From Terriglobia bacterium (lineage in GTDB: Bacteria > Acidobacteriota > Terriglobia > JAIQFV01), in assembly GCA_020072965.1 (NCBI GenBank), contig JAIQFY010000036.1, forward strand, positions 1 through 56,834: a stretch of DNA of 56,834 nucleotides, written 5' to 3'. The notes under the pieces are model-generated. The model searched no databases. It saw only the letters and a list, made by a program, of their open reading frames with translations, and was not told the origin of the DNA. Shown piece by piece: positions 17,325 to 27,215 of the stretch; the stretch's first letter is position 1, and every line of letters starts with the position of its first letter. The position numbers and the translations under genes were made by a program.

Positions 17325-19556
17325 CTACGGTTTTTCAAATATCTTCGGATCGACGCCCGCATTAATCTCCAGGCTGGTCGTCCTGGACTCACTGAGTTTT
17401 TTCCCGTTCTGGTTCTGCACATGCTGAAAAGGGATTTGAATTCCATTCACCGCACGATAGTCAGAGAAGAGGTCTTCGGCTGCAACGTCCGCCCCGAAGG
17501 GTGTTTTGATGGAATATGACATTTTGAGCAGGAAGTGTGTTGTCTTATCAAAACATAGCTTTGTTTGCTGTCCGTCGGCATCGGTTGCCAGAACGACGTC
17601 AGCGGGCTTTCCGTCGACGGGTTCATCATCCTGGGTCTGAAGCTTCGTGTTGGGATCATTGAGCAGAATGATTATCTGGATGGAATCGCGCTTCAGGGCA
17701 TCCTTGAGGCTGGCCAGCGTGGCCGGGGGCATCTCCTGGGTATTAGGGCCAAACTGGATCCACCCCAGGGTACCGTTGGTCGCCTGCGTGACGGTCCCCT
17801 GGGGGACGGTGATTTCAACCCTGAGTTTGCTCGGATAAATCGCGCGGCCGGTTACAGTCACCTCCTGGTCCCCCATGGGTGACGTTAACTTCGCAGTTGC
17901 TTTGGTCACGATATCCTTTACCGCCTTTAAGGCCTCAAGGCCCCCTTTAGTTTTTGTCACTTCAGCAACAATCTGCTTGGCCCGAGCGACGGATTCAGCG
18001 CTTGTCGGGGCTATGGGAGCGGCCGGTCCGTCCGTGGTTCTTTCGGATCTTACCGGCACGTGGTAGGCAACTGTGCGGTTTCCCTTTTTGAAAATGTCCC
18101 GGGCGACTCGCTGCACGTCCGTGGGGCTTACTTTCTGAAGGTTCTCGCGGTAGGCAATCATCTGCTTCCAATCCCCGTTGATCACTTCCGTCTGGGCCAA
18201 CAAAGAAGCCATCCCTGAATTCGAGCGCAGATTTCGAATCAATTGAGCATCAATCTGGTTGACGACTTTCTGCAGTTCCCGCGGAGTCACGAGCGTCGTC
18301 TTCAGCTTGTCGAGTTCCTGGTCGATGCCTTCCTCCACCTCCCCGGTGGTATGGCCGGCCAGGGGGACCCCCACGATCAGGAAGAGCGTGGGATATTTCC
18401 CGTAAATGAGAGGGGTACTCGAAAGCGCTTGAGCTGCCGCGGCAATTTTCTTTTCCAGCACGAGGCTCCGGTACAGCCGCGAGGTTCGTCCGGAAGACAA
18501 CAGGTCCTGAATAACATCCAGGACTACGTCGTCTTTGTCCCGTGCGTCGGGACGATGCCAGCCTAGGAAAAGATAGGGATTAGTGTCGAACTCAACCTCA
18601 ACCCGCCGCTCACCTTGCTGAGGCAACTCCAGGGTATGAATACGCGGCGGCTTGGGCGAGGAAGGGATTGAACCGAAATAATGGTCCACCAGGCGGATCA
18701 TTTCGGTGGTGGAGAAGTCCCCCACAATCGCAATGGTCGTGTTGGAGGGTGCATAATACTTTCTGAAAAACTCCTCCCCATCCTGCCTGGTCAGATGCAG
18801 CAGGTCTGAAGGCCAACCCCATCCGGCATGCAACCCGTAAGGATGGGCCTCAAAGGAATTCACGAGAAACTTTTCAAACAGTTTCCCGATCGGATTGGTA
18901 TCCACGGAGCGCCGGCGCTCCTCCATCACCACATCCCGCTCCTTGTAAAACTGCCGGAATATGGTGTGTGTCATGCGGTCCGATTCCACTGCCGCCCAGA
19001 GTTCGGACTTGTTGGCGGGGAAGCTGACGTAATACTCGGTGGCATCGCGGCCGGTATTGGCATTGAGTCCGGTTCCACCGTTCTTTTCGTAGAGTTGTCC
19101 TACTTCGTTGGAAACCACGAAAGCATCGGCTTCCTTTTGGACCTTTTCCAGTTCGTCGGAAATGTCTTTGATTTTTGCTGCATCCTCATTTCGATCCCGC
19201 GCCGCGGTCAATCGGGCTTCAAGTTCATCGATCTGGGGGAAGAGCAGTTTTTCCTTGGCGTAGTCCCTGGTGCCCAGGGTCGGGGTCCCCTTGAAGGCCA
19301 TATGCTCGAACAAATGGGCCAAGCCGGTCTTTCCAATCTCCTCGTCGACTGAACCCACATCATAGTAAATGTGAAACGCGATCGTCGGATTGGCATGCCG
19401 TTCCATCAGCAGAACATTCAGGCCATTCTTGAGGGTATGCCTCGTCACCCGTGTCTCCAGCCTCTGTAGCGCCTGCGCTGCCAGTCCGGATGTGATCATC
19501 ACAAGGACAAACACCGTGGCGGTGGCATGCGCGGTGATACTCGAAAACCTTTTCAT
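17325..19556 (-). CDS. M16-family zinc metallopeptidase with C-terminal LolA-like extension
   Basis: A 743-residue exported peptidase (signal peptide residues 1-27). The zinc motif HLFEH is present in GLAHLFEHMAFKGT, and a charged insertion (~110-165) of coiled-coil character follows, as in many bacterial M16 proteins. The two M16 halves end near residue 500. The last ~220 residues (VVLATDADGQQTKLCFDKTT; LLKMSYSIKTPFG; FSDYRAVNGIQIPFQ) look like an outer-membrane-lipoprotein-sorting-type fold found in acidobacterial secreted proteins. ATG 19556 has GGAGGG just upstream; the frame's extension to 19904 is not supported. It is followed by the inactive partner, so the two probably form one periplasmic protease. 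Confidence 0.9.
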   Translation of the reverse strand: MKRFSSITAHATATVFVLVMITSGLAAQALQRLETRVTRHTLKNGLNVLLMERHANPTIAFHIYYDVGSVDEEIGKTGLAHLFEHMAFKGTPTLGTRDYAKEKLLFPQIDELEARLTAARDRNEDAAKIKDISDELEKVQKEADAFVVSNEVGQLYEKNGGTGLNANTGRDATEYYVSFPANKSELWAAVESDRMTHTIFRQFYKERDVVMEERRRSVDTNPIGKLFEKFLVNSFEAHPYGLHAGWGWPSDLLHLTRQDGEEFFRKYYAPSNTTIAIVGDFSTTEMIRLVDHYFGSIPSSPKPPRIHTLELPQQGERRVEVEFDTNPYLFLGWHRPDARDKDDVVLDVIQDLLSSGRTSRLYRSLVLEKKIAAAAQALSSTPLIYGKYPTLFLIVGVPLAGHTTGEVEEGIDQELDKLKTTLVTPRELQKVVNQIDAQLIRNLRSNSGMASLLAQTEVINGDWKQMIAYRENLQKVSPTDVQRVARDIFKKGNRTVAYHVPVRSERTTDGPAAPIAPTSAESVARAKQIVAEVTKTKGGLEALKAVKDIVTKATAKLTSPMGDQEVTVTGRAIYPSKLRVEITVPQGTVTQATNGTLGWIQFGPNTQEMPPATLASLKDALKRDSIQIIILLNDPNTKLQTQDDEPVDGKPADVVLATDADGQQTKLCFDKTTHFLLKMSYSIKTPFGADVAAEDLFSDYRAVNGIQIPFQHVQNQNGKKLSESRTTSLEINAGVDPKIFEKP

Positions 19557-19887
19557 AGACCCTCCGAAAAGTGAATGACAACAAGGAATTGCTTCCAAAA
19601 GCTTGTGGCGACGGCCTGCGGCTTCCAAGGCTTCCGAGGTCCGATCGAATTCGGTAGTCCCTTTCGCCAGGCCGCTCCCTTCAAGGCCAGCTGCGGAGTC
19701 ACATTCTTGCTGGTAATACGCAGTTCTTATGCGCCCAGTTTCTCTTTTAACATGGCGGCATAGCGGCGGCTGATGTCGATGCGCTTGCCGGATCGCAGTC
19801 TCGCGACCGAAATCGGGTCTGCGGAGAAAATGCGAGGGTAACCGGCGCAATTCCCGGGGTAATCCACGGAGCTCAACCCGAACTAAT

Positions 19888-19917
19888 TTCGCAGAGGCGC
19901 TCAATCTTTAGTATAAT
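19888..19917 (+). promoter_or_regulatory. promoter candidate for rmuC
   Basis: TTCGCA, 18-bp spacer, TATAAT (perfect -10), about 62 bp upstream of the rmuC ATG. Confidence 0.5.
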
Positions 19918-19979
19918 CGGGGTTCTCCTGACGGTTATGATTTTGTGAGCAATCCCGTTTGAATTCGCCGGGAATTCTG

Positions 19980-21122
19980 ATGCCCACTGAGACGGTTTTT
20001 ATCACGTTGTTTCTTGCCATCGCCATCGTGGCCCTGGGCCTCTATCTCCGGGCTCAATTCCAGGCCCTGCGCCCCGCCAGTGACCCGTCCGCGGCTCTCC
20101 AGTTGATGCAGCAGCAGGTCGATGCCTTGAGGCAACAATTGCAGGAAACCCTCTCAGCCAACGCCCAGCTGATCTCGCAGCAGATGTCCCAGACCATGAC
20201 GACCGTGAACACCAACCTGAATCAAATGACGTCTCAGATCCAGTCGTCGCAGGGAGCGATCGGTCAGCGGCTCGATAATGCGGCCCGGGTAGTGGGAGAA
20301 GTTCAGAACCGGCTGGGAGCCCTCGACGAGGCGTCCAAGCGAATCTTCGAAATGGGAAAGAACCTGACCGAATTGCAGAACATCCTTCGGGCGCCCAAGC
20401 TGCGGGGCGGATTGGGCGAATTATTCCTCGAAGACCTGTTACAGCAGATTTTTCCTCCCCATTGTTACACGATGCAATACCCCTTCAAGAGCGGAGAACG
20501 AGTGGACGCCGCGCTCCATTTGATGAATGGGATTGTTCCCGTCGATTCCAAATTTCCCCTGGAGGGGTTCAAACGATTGGCGGAGGCGGCCACCGACGAG
20601 GAACGGCGGTCGGCCCGGCGCACCTTTGTCCAGGACGTCAGGAAACACATTGATTCGATCGCCAACAAATACATCGTCCCCGAGGAAAAGACGTTTGACT
20701 TTGCCTTGATGTACATTCCGGCCGAAAACGTGTACTACGAAACCATCATCAAGGACGAGAACTTCGGTGACGATAAAAGCATTGCCAGTTATGCTCTCCA
20801 GAAACACGTGGTCCCGGTCTCTCCCAACAGCTTCTACGCCTATTTGCAGGCCATCCTGCTCGGGCTGCGCGGGTTGCATGTCGAGGAGAGTGCGCATGAA
20901 ATCATTCGGAACCTCCAGCAGTTGCGGGGTGATTTTGCGAAGTTCGAGGACGCCTTCCAGTTGATGGGAAAACATCTCGGGCATGCCCAGTCCAGCTACA
21001 CGGACGCTGAAAAACGCCTCGACAAGCTGCAGGGCCGATTGGACCAGACTTTACAGACCCAGGAGCAAGTCGATCTGAAGCCGGCGGCCGCTGTCGCCGC
21101 GCTGGAGTCTCCCGAGACATAA
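19980..21122 (+). CDS. rmuC: DNA recombination protein RmuC
   Basis: A 380-residue protein with one N-terminal membrane helix (FITLFLAIAIVALGLYL), a long coiled-coil (~40-125, Gln/Ala rich) and the RmuC nuclease-like core: LQNILRAPKLRGGLGELFLEDLL, IVPVDSKFPLEGF, AENVYYETI. RmuC proteins are thought to limit inversion at short inverted repeats, notable in a genome this rich in such repeats. ATG 19980 is preferred over TTG 19959. It is divergent from the M16 pair. Confidence 0.93.
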   Translation: MPTETVFITLFLAIAIVALGLYLRAQFQALRPASDPSAALQLMQQQVDALRQQLQETLSANAQLISQQMSQTMTTVNTNLNQMTSQIQSSQGAIGQRLDNAARVVGEVQNRLGALDEASKRIFEMGKNLTELQNILRAPKLRGGLGELFLEDLLQQIFPPHCYTMQYPFKSGERVDAALHLMNGIVPVDSKFPLEGFKRLAEAATDEERRSARRTFVQDVRKHIDSIANKYIVPEEKTFDFALMYIPAENVYYETIIKDENFGDDKSIASYALQKHVVPVSPNSFYAYLQAILLGLRGLHVEESAHEIIRNLQQLRGDFAKFEDAFQLMGKHLGHAQSSYTDAEKRLDKLQGRLDQTLQTQEQVDLKPAAAVAALESPET

Positions 21123-21278
21123 CCGTCCCTTGCCGGGGCTCGGTATCGGATCGCATCGATCCCTCAGATTGCGGGGTGGCGCCGGGCAATCTCGTTCTTG
21201 TCCTGGATGGGGAACGATCGTTCCAATCTCGCGTGGTTCGATTTCATCTTATCTGACCTCTCTGAAGGAGAAGCGTAC

Positions 21279-21713
21279 ATGAAAAAGATTGCCGAACTGG
21301 TGACAAATCGCGAAGTATACTTTATCCGCGCGGGGCAGACTGTTCAGGAAGCAGCGAACTACATGGGAATGCGAAACGTCGGCGCCGTGGTTGTCCTGGA
21401 GGCGGATCGCCTGGCGGGGATCTTCTCGGAACGGGACCTGATGAAGCGCGTCGTGATGCGGGGGCTCGACCCGGCGAATACAAAGATTGAGGAAGTGATG
21501 ACCCGGGAGGTGGTTTCCGCGGATGCCGACGAAACCTACGAGAACTGCCTGCGCAAGATGAAACAGCTCAATGTCCGCCATTTGCCGATTGTCCGGGCAG
21601 GGGAATTGCTGGGAGTGGTCTCGCTGCGCGATTTGTTAATGGTGGATTTGGACGAAAAGGATCACGAACTGAAGATGATGACCGCGTACATCCATTATGT
21701 GCCTCCCAAATGA
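21279..21713 (+). CDS. tandem CBS-domain protein
   Basis: A 144-residue protein made of a CBS pair (residues ~10-65 and ~75-130: AGIFSERDLMKRV, LGVVSLRDLLMVD). Such stand-alone Bateman modules bind adenosyl nucleotides and act as energy or redox sensors. ATG 21279 has AAGGAG 9 nt upstream; the frame runs to 21198 without support. Its partner cannot be named from context. Confidence 0.88.
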   Translation: MKKIAELVTNREVYFIRAGQTVQEAANYMGMRNVGAVVVLEADRLAGIFSERDLMKRVVMRGLDPANTKIEEVMTREVVSADADETYENCLRKMKQLNVRHLPIVRAGELLGVVSLRDLLMVDLDEKDHELKMMTAYIHYVPPK

Positions 21714-21805
21714 AACGGCAGTCGTGGAGACCCTGACGCTTTTCCCCTCCTCACTGTGGACGGTCCTGCCGGGAGTGGCCATCCGGCCGCATACTCCTTA
21801 AGAAC

Positions 21806-22558
21806 ATGCGCCTCATTGCTCATCGCGGCTACTCCTCCATCGCTCCCGAGAATACCCTGGCGGCCTTTGAGCTCGCGCTCGAGTGCGGGGCGAGGGCTGT
21901 GGAGTGTGACCTGCAACGCACCCGCGATGGCCACCTCGTGGTTCTGCATGATGGGACGCTGAACCGGACTACGAATGGGCGTGGAACGGTCCGGTCGAAA
22001 ACCCTGGAAGAACTGCGCCCACTTTCAGCGGGGTATTCCAGGAAATTCGGATCAAGTTTTGTCGGCGAGCGCATCCTCACATTCCAGGAGTTGCTGCTTC
22101 ACGTCCAGCACCGCGCCCATCTTTTCGCTGAACTTAAACGGGAGGGGGTGGCACGAGACGGGAGCGATCGCCGTGAAATGATCCGGCGGGTGCGTGAAAT
22201 GGCGCTCGTGGACGAAGTCACCTTCATCTCGTTTGAGTGGATCGCCCTGGAAGAGATGCGTTCGATGTGCCCCGACGTGCGCCTGGGCTTGCTCTTTGAC
22301 CGATACCGTTCCCGGGAAATGTTTGCAATCTCCGATAGACTGAACGCCCGCATTCTGATGGGACGCGTGGACCTTGTCGAGAAACATCCGGAGGTCATCC
22401 ACGAAGCCCACCGCCGGGGAATGGAGTTGGGTGTCTACACCGTGGATGAGCTCCCCCGCCTGAAGCAACTGGAACAATTAGGAGTCGACGGTGCGGCCAC
22501 AAACCGGATCGGCGATTATGTCTGCGAATTTGCTCCGGCGAATTTCCCGCGTGGATAA
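21806..22558 (+). CDS. ugpQ: glycerophosphodiester phosphodiesterase
   Basis: A 250-residue GDPD TIM-barrel enzyme releasing sn-glycerol-3-phosphate from deacylated phospholipids. HRGY...APENTLAAF carries the first catalytic His and the Glu, AVECDLQRTRDGHLVVLHDGTLNRTTNG carries metal-binding Glu/Asp and the second His, and LGVYTVDELPRLKQLEQLGVDGAATN closes the barrel. No signal peptide, so cytoplasmic, as in UgpQ. It follows the CBS gene after 92 nt. Confidence 0.92.
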   Translation: MRLIAHRGYSSIAPENTLAAFELALECGARAVECDLQRTRDGHLVVLHDGTLNRTTNGRGTVRSKTLEELRPLSAGYSRKFGSSFVGERILTFQELLLHVQHRAHLFAELKREGVARDGSDRREMIRRVREMALVDEVTFISFEWIALEEMRSMCPDVRLGLLFDRYRSREMFAISDRLNARILMGRVDLVEKHPEVIHEAHRRGMELGVYTVDELPRLKQLEQLGVDGAATNRIGDYVCEFAPANFPRG

Positions 22559-23216
22559 AGCTGGGATGGTCTGGATCCCGAGGTTGAGATTTACCGATGG
22601 GCGCTGACCATTCGAAAAGTGTGGCGGAGATGGGCGCTGGCTTCGACGAAGGCGAAGAAAGAAGGCATCCCCCTCACGGCCTTTCAAGGGAATGCCGTAT
22701 GAGCTTTAGTGTGCAGCCTTGCAGGTGCCTGTGCCCTCAGTCGCAAATTTCCTGTGTCTCGTCTCGCGCGGCCGGCTCCCGATCTCAAATTTGAAAAGTC
22801 AGATTCGCCAGGTCGAGAGGGGAAAGCAACGGGCCCCCGCTGGTGTCAGCTCCCATCGGGCTGTTGCCGAAACCCGAGAGCGTCCGGTGAGGGCACCGGG
22901 CCTACAACCTAACCGCATGATCCTGCGTTGTAGGCCGGGTCCCCTGACCCGGCGAAATGATTTAAGCAACAGCCCGCCATGTTCAGACAACTATACAGAC
23001 CGGCGAGGCACCGTTTTGGTCCTGACTCATGGAATCAGAAAAGAGTCTATTTATCCTTCCTCCCCCTGTGTTAGAGGGACGCTGAGGGTCTTCAACTTCG
23101 GATTCCGTGATAAATCTTGTTCTACCAGACCCGATTCGTTGTAAACTTGTCGTAATAATGATCGGCGATATTCGAAACCCGGCCGGTCCTCCACTCTCCC
23201 CCATTGAGGAAGGGTA
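22559..23216. other. intergenic region with a REP-like element
   Basis: About 660 bp without a convincing gene between the glycerophosphodiesterase and the DUF885 gene. The only clear structure is the inverted repeat at 22886-22953. Confidence 0.6.
22886..22953. repeat. REP-like nested palindrome
   Basis: An outer inverted repeat (about 22-bp arms, 19 matches, centred on GGCCTACAAC...GTTGTAGGCC) overlaps an inner perfect hairpin GCCGGGTC-CCCT-GACCCGGC at 22934-22953. This double-hairpin form resembles bacterial REP/BIME units. No transposase of the REP type was seen in the window. Confidence 0.65.
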
Positions 23217-24917
23217 ATGACTCAGACAATCGAAAATGAATTCCACTGCTTTGTCGACGATTTTCTTGACGAGTACTTTGCGTTTCATCCTGAGATCGCC
23301 ACCGCCTCAGGGATTCACGCTCATGATCATCAAATATCCGATTTCAGTCAGGGTGGGATCGCCCGGGATAGCTCGCGGCTGAAAAAGGCAATCTCCCGAT
23401 TGAACAGGATCGGAGCTCGAATCGGCAAGGGTTCGGTCGAAGGCCTCCCCCCTCAGTTTCGACTCGATTTTCAATTAATGAGGGGAACGCTGGAGGCGTC
23501 TCTATTTGAGCTCGAGGAAATGCGCTCGTGGGAGCGCAATCCCAGCGTCTACAATGACCTTCTTAATGCCTCGCTATTCCTGCTTATGAAAAGGGCCTTT
23601 GCCCCCTTGCACACCCGGGTCCGGGCAATTATCGAGCGCGAGCGACAAATCCCAGGCGCCCTGGTGGCGGCCCGGAGAAACCTGCGCCGGGTACCCAGGA
23701 TGCTGGTGCAACTGGCCATCCGGCAATTCGAGGGAACGCTGCATTTCCTGAAACACACCCTGCCCGCGGCTGTGGCCGAGACCCGCGACCCCAGGCTGCT
23801 CGCCGAGTTTGAAGATTCAAACCGTCAGGCCATGGCGGCTTTTTCCGAGTTTATCAGTTTTCTGAGACGACAACTTCTCCCCCGCGGCGCAGAACGCTTC
23901 GGGATTGGCGAGCATCGCTATCGCAGAAAACTCTGGCTCGAGGAGTGGGTGGATCTTCCCCTTGAACATCTGCTGGCGAAGGCGCGGGAGTCATTGAAAG
24001 AGAACCACGAGATGTTTCGCCGCGTGGGTTCTTCCATCCATCGAAGTCGAGGTCTCGAAGAGATCCTGGAACTTATCACCCGCGAACATCCCGCCGGCGA
24101 TCAGGTGCTCGACGTCACGGCGGGGGTGCTCGGCCAACTGCAGGATTTCCTGGTGAAACGCGACCTGATCTCGCTTCCCCCAGCCTCACTTGCGTCGCGC
24201 CAGGGGAGTCTATGCACCGTCGACGAAAGCCCGGAATTCCTGAGGGAACTCACCTTCGCCTCGCTCGACGTGCCCGGCCCGTTTGAGAAGAGGGCGCGCG
24301 AATACTTTTACTACGTCACGCTTCCGGATCCAAAGTGGAGCCCGGAAGCGCGCGAGCAGCATTTGCGCTTCTTTTCACACCAGCTGATTTTAACCACGTC
24401 GATTCACGAAGCCTATCCCGGGCACCTTGTTCACTTCCTTTGGGTCAACCGGCACCCATCCAAGGTACGGCGGCTCTTTGGCGCCACTTCCCACGTGGAA
24501 GGATGGGCGCACTATTGTGAGCAGATGATGATCGAGCAGGGGTTTGGAGATGGCGATCCGCGACTCCACCTGGCGCAACTGCACGAAGCCCAGTTGCGCT
24601 TGTGCCGCTTTATTGTGGGAATTGAGATGCACGCGGGAAGCATGTCGTTCCGTCAGGCCAAAAATTTCTTCGTACGCAATGCCCACATGCAGCCCGTCAA
24701 CGCCGAGCGCGAGGCAAAGCGCGGCATCGTCGATCCCACTTATCTTGTCTACACCCTCGGAAAAATGCAACTGCTTCGACTCCGCGAAGACACTCAAAAA
24801 AAACAAGGCGCCCGGTTCTCGCTCAAGAAGTTTCACAATGCCTGCGTTCAGAATGGGTTTCCTCCGATCCCCCTGCTGCGTGAACTGTTACTCGGTGAAC
24901 GCCGCGCGGTGATATGA
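23217..24917 (+). CDS. DUF885 family protein (predicted metal-dependent hydrolase)
   Basis: A 566-residue protein of the DUF885 family, thought to include metallopeptidase-like enzymes. Hallmarks: TSIHEAYPGHLVHFLW (HExxPGH, probable metal ligands) and SHVEGWAHYCEQMM (EGWAxY), plus C-terminal NAEREAKRGIVDPTYLVYTLGKMQ. No signal peptide is evident, unlike many family members. ATG 23217 follows GAGGAAGGG. Substrate unknown. Confidence 0.88.
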   Translation: MTQTIENEFHCFVDDFLDEYFAFHPEIATASGIHAHDHQISDFSQGGIARDSSRLKKAISRLNRIGARIGKGSVEGLPPQFRLDFQLMRGTLEASLFELEEMRSWERNPSVYNDLLNASLFLLMKRAFAPLHTRVRAIIERERQIPGALVAARRNLRRVPRMLVQLAIRQFEGTLHFLKHTLPAAVAETRDPRLLAEFEDSNRQAMAAFSEFISFLRRQLLPRGAERFGIGEHRYRRKLWLEEWVDLPLEHLLAKARESLKENHEMFRRVGSSIHRSRGLEEILELITREHPAGDQVLDVTAGVLGQLQDFLVKRDLISLPPASLASRQGSLCTVDESPEFLRELTFASLDVPGPFEKRAREYFYYVTLPDPKWSPEAREQHLRFFSHQLILTTSIHEAYPGHLVHFLWVNRHPSKVRRLFGATSHVEGWAHYCEQMMIEQGFGDGDPRLHLAQLHEAQLRLCRFIVGIEMHAGSMSFRQAKNFFVRNAHMQPVNAEREAKRGIVDPTYLVYTLGKMQLLRLREDTQKKQGARFSLKKFHNACVQNGFPPIPLLRELLLGERRAVI

Positions 24918-25145
24918 GCGGGGCTCCCTCCCCTGAAAGCTAAAGTGGCCAAACACGGACGCCCGGCCCACAACAGCCCTGAAGGCCCTCTAAAGTCGGT
25001 GTCTGTCCAGCCTCTTCTCAAGGGCTGCCCACTTTCCTGCATTTGCCCCTTGAGAGGACTTTGAGTACAATGTCGACTTTACTTCCCTCACGGGGCCGGG
25101 GCTCGGGAGGTCCTGGCCGGGAACGCATGGATTGCAAGAATAACA

Positions 25146-25955
25146 ATGCGAGCAGACCTGCACATCCACACCCATCATTCCGACGGCTCTTTCCCGCCGG
25201 AGAGGCTAATTGAACTGGCGGAAGAGCAACGCCTGGATTACCTTGCCATCACCGATCACGATTGCTTTGCCTCCTACGAAGCTGCTTCCCGCGCTATTGC
25301 CTTGCGTGGATTGGCTTTGAAGCTGATCCCTGCAGCCGAATTCACCGCCATGTTGGACGGCGAGGAAATCCATGTGCTCGGTTACTTCAAGGAATTCCCC
25401 TCCACGCGCATTCAACAGTATGCCGGACGAGCGCAAGCGGAACGCCGAAGTCGCGTTGTGCGCGCCCTCGAGAACCTCGCCAAGATCGGCGTGGAGGCCT
25501 CGATCGACGACATTCAGGCTCATCCGGGGTGTCAGAGCCTGACTCAATTGCATCTGGCCTTTCTGCTCATCGAAAAGAAATACGCCTCATCGGTCGCGGA
25601 GGCACGGCGGGTGTATTTGACCGACCGCGTGCTGCCGAAGTTCAACATGCAGGCCAAGGAGGTGGTTGAGACCATCACCGGAGAGGGCGGCGTGGCGGTG
25701 TGGGCACATCCGGAGGCCGAGAATTTTGACCGGAATCTCAAGCTCTTGATCAAGTCCGGGCTGTCGGGTGTCGAGGTTCTCAACCTCCGCCGTCAGAACA
25801 AGGCGTCAAGACAGTTCGTTAAGGCCGCCAGGAAAAACAAGCTGGTGACCACGCTGGGGAGTGACTGGCATGGCCACACCCATCCCTATGGATACGACCA
25901 GCAATTGGAAGGTGAAAAAATTCTTCCTGCGTTCCTGGAGCGCCTCTTTCACTAG
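25146..25955 (+). CDS. PHP-domain phosphoesterase
   Basis: A 269-residue PHP protein. Metal-binding motifs DLHIHTHHSDGSFPPERL, LAITDHDCF, AAEFTA and a C-terminal GSDWHGH are intact. Stand-alone proteins of this size are often 3',5'-nucleoside bisphosphate phosphatases or 5'-3' exonucleases of RNA ends (YciV/RNase AM type). A role in recycling pAp would fit the neighbouring serine acetyltransferase through sulfur assimilation, but this is inference only. Confidence 0.88.
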   Translation: MRADLHIHTHHSDGSFPPERLIELAEEQRLDYLAITDHDCFASYEAASRAIALRGLALKLIPAAEFTAMLDGEEIHVLGYFKEFPSTRIQQYAGRAQAERRSRVVRALENLAKIGVEASIDDIQAHPGCQSLTQLHLAFLLIEKKYASSVAEARRVYLTDRVLPKFNMQAKEVVETITGEGGVAVWAHPEAENFDRNLKLLIKSGLSGVEVLNLRRQNKASRQFVKAARKNKLVTTLGSDWHGHTHPYGYDQQLEGEKILPAFLERLFH

Positions 25956-26022
25956 ACCGGGTGATCTGGCCGCGGAGTTTGGGCGCGCGTGACCGCAGGC
26001 TCGCACGCCTGGGAGGAATCTC

Positions 26023-26961
26023 ATGGACACAGATCTCGAAGGCATAAAACAGGCGATCCTGGCAACGTATACGCGGGAAGATATTCGTCTGCATCACGTG
26101 AATCCCCTCCCTTTGCCTTCCAAGGAGATTCTGGAGGGGCTCCTGGAGGATCTCCTCGCCCTGCTTTATCCCGGCTACTTTGGCAGCACCGTCACCGACA
26201 TCCCCGACGTGACAGAACAGGTGAACAAGCGGGTCGACCTCATCTTCGAGAAGCTGAGGCAACAGATTTATTTGAGTTTTCGACATTTCTGCGACCGGCC
26301 GGGATCCGAATGTTCACATTGCGATGAAGCGGCGCGCGGGACGACCCGGACTTTTCTTGAAAGGATCCCCCGGCTGCGGGAATTTCTCCATAACGATGTC
26401 GAGGCCGCATACGATGGCGATCCCGCTGCCAAAAGCATCGATGAGATCATTTTCAGTTACCCGGGTGTCTATGCGATCACCGTGTACCGAATCGCCCACG
26501 AATTGGAACAGCTTCATGTGCCGCTGCTTCCCCGCATCCTCACGGAGGTGGCGCACTCGCGGACGGGAATCGACGTTCATCCCGGGGCCAAAATCGGGGA
26601 CCATTTCTTTATTGACCATGGGACCGGTGTGGTAATCGGGGAAACGACGGAGATCGGCAATCGTGTGCGTCTCTATCAGGGCGTTACACTGGGTGCTGTG
26701 AACTTTCCTCGCGACGCTGAAGGGCGCCTCATTCGTGGACAAAAACGGCATCCCACCGTCGAGGATGATTGCATCATCTATGCCAGCGCGACGGTGCTGG
26801 GAGGCGAGACGGTGGTCGGGAGGGGCTCCATCATTGGATCCAACGTCCGTTTGATGGAAAGCGTCCCGTCCGGCTCCAAGGTCATGGCAGAACCCGCCCG
26901 CCATACCATCACGCCGCGATTGACCCTGGATAAGAAAGCCGCCGCAGGAAAAAAGAAATAG
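26023..26961 (+). CDS. cysE: serine O-acetyltransferase
   Basis: A 312-residue enzyme making O-acetylserine for cysteine synthesis. Residues ~130-300 form the left-handed beta-helix of hexapeptide repeats (GIDVHPGAKIGDHFFIDHGT, VIGETTEIGNRVRLYQGV, IYASATVLGGETVVGRGS). DPAAKSIDEIIFSYPGVYAITVYRIAH matches the SAT N-terminal domain. The catalytic His and Asp are within the VHPGAKIG...FIDHGTG region. The N-terminus is longer than in E. coli CysE, as in the EpsC-like group. ATG 26023 has GGAGG 7 nt upstream. Confidence 0.93.
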   Translation: MDTDLEGIKQAILATYTREDIRLHHVNPLPLPSKEILEGLLEDLLALLYPGYFGSTVTDIPDVTEQVNKRVDLIFEKLRQQIYLSFRHFCDRPGSECSHCDEAARGTTRTFLERIPRLREFLHNDVEAAYDGDPAAKSIDEIIFSYPGVYAITVYRIAHELEQLHVPLLPRILTEVAHSRTGIDVHPGAKIGDHFFIDHGTGVVIGETTEIGNRVRLYQGVTLGAVNFPRDAEGRLIRGQKRHPTVEDDCIIYASATVLGGETVVGRGSIIGSNVRLMESVPSGSKVMAEPARHTITPRLTLDKKAAAGKKK

Positions 26962-26977
26962 AGCCCAAGGGGAAACT

Positions 26978-27215
26978 CCAAATCCCAAAATCCAAAGTCC
27001 AAATAAATTCCAAACCCCAAAATCAAAATTCCAGACAAAACCCAAATTTCAATACCCAATATCCAAATGAGTTCAAATTTCCAAGTCAAGACTCAAAAGT
27101 GGAATGAATTCTATGTCAACAAGTTCCACGCGGTCAGCGATCTTTGATCGCTTGGAATTTGGAGCTTGGAATTTGGAGCTTGGAATTTATTTGGACTTTG
27201 GATTTTGGACTTTGG
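26978..27215. repeat. long inverted repeat of TTTGGAATTTGG words between convergent genes
   Basis: Arms at 26978-27014 and 27179-27215 match at about 34 of 37 positions as reverse complements, and further CCAAA/TTTGG words extend both arms. It lies between cysE and the convergent gene 27187-27633, whose stop codon falls inside the right arm. It could fold as a large hairpin ending transcription from both sides. Confidence 0.75.
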
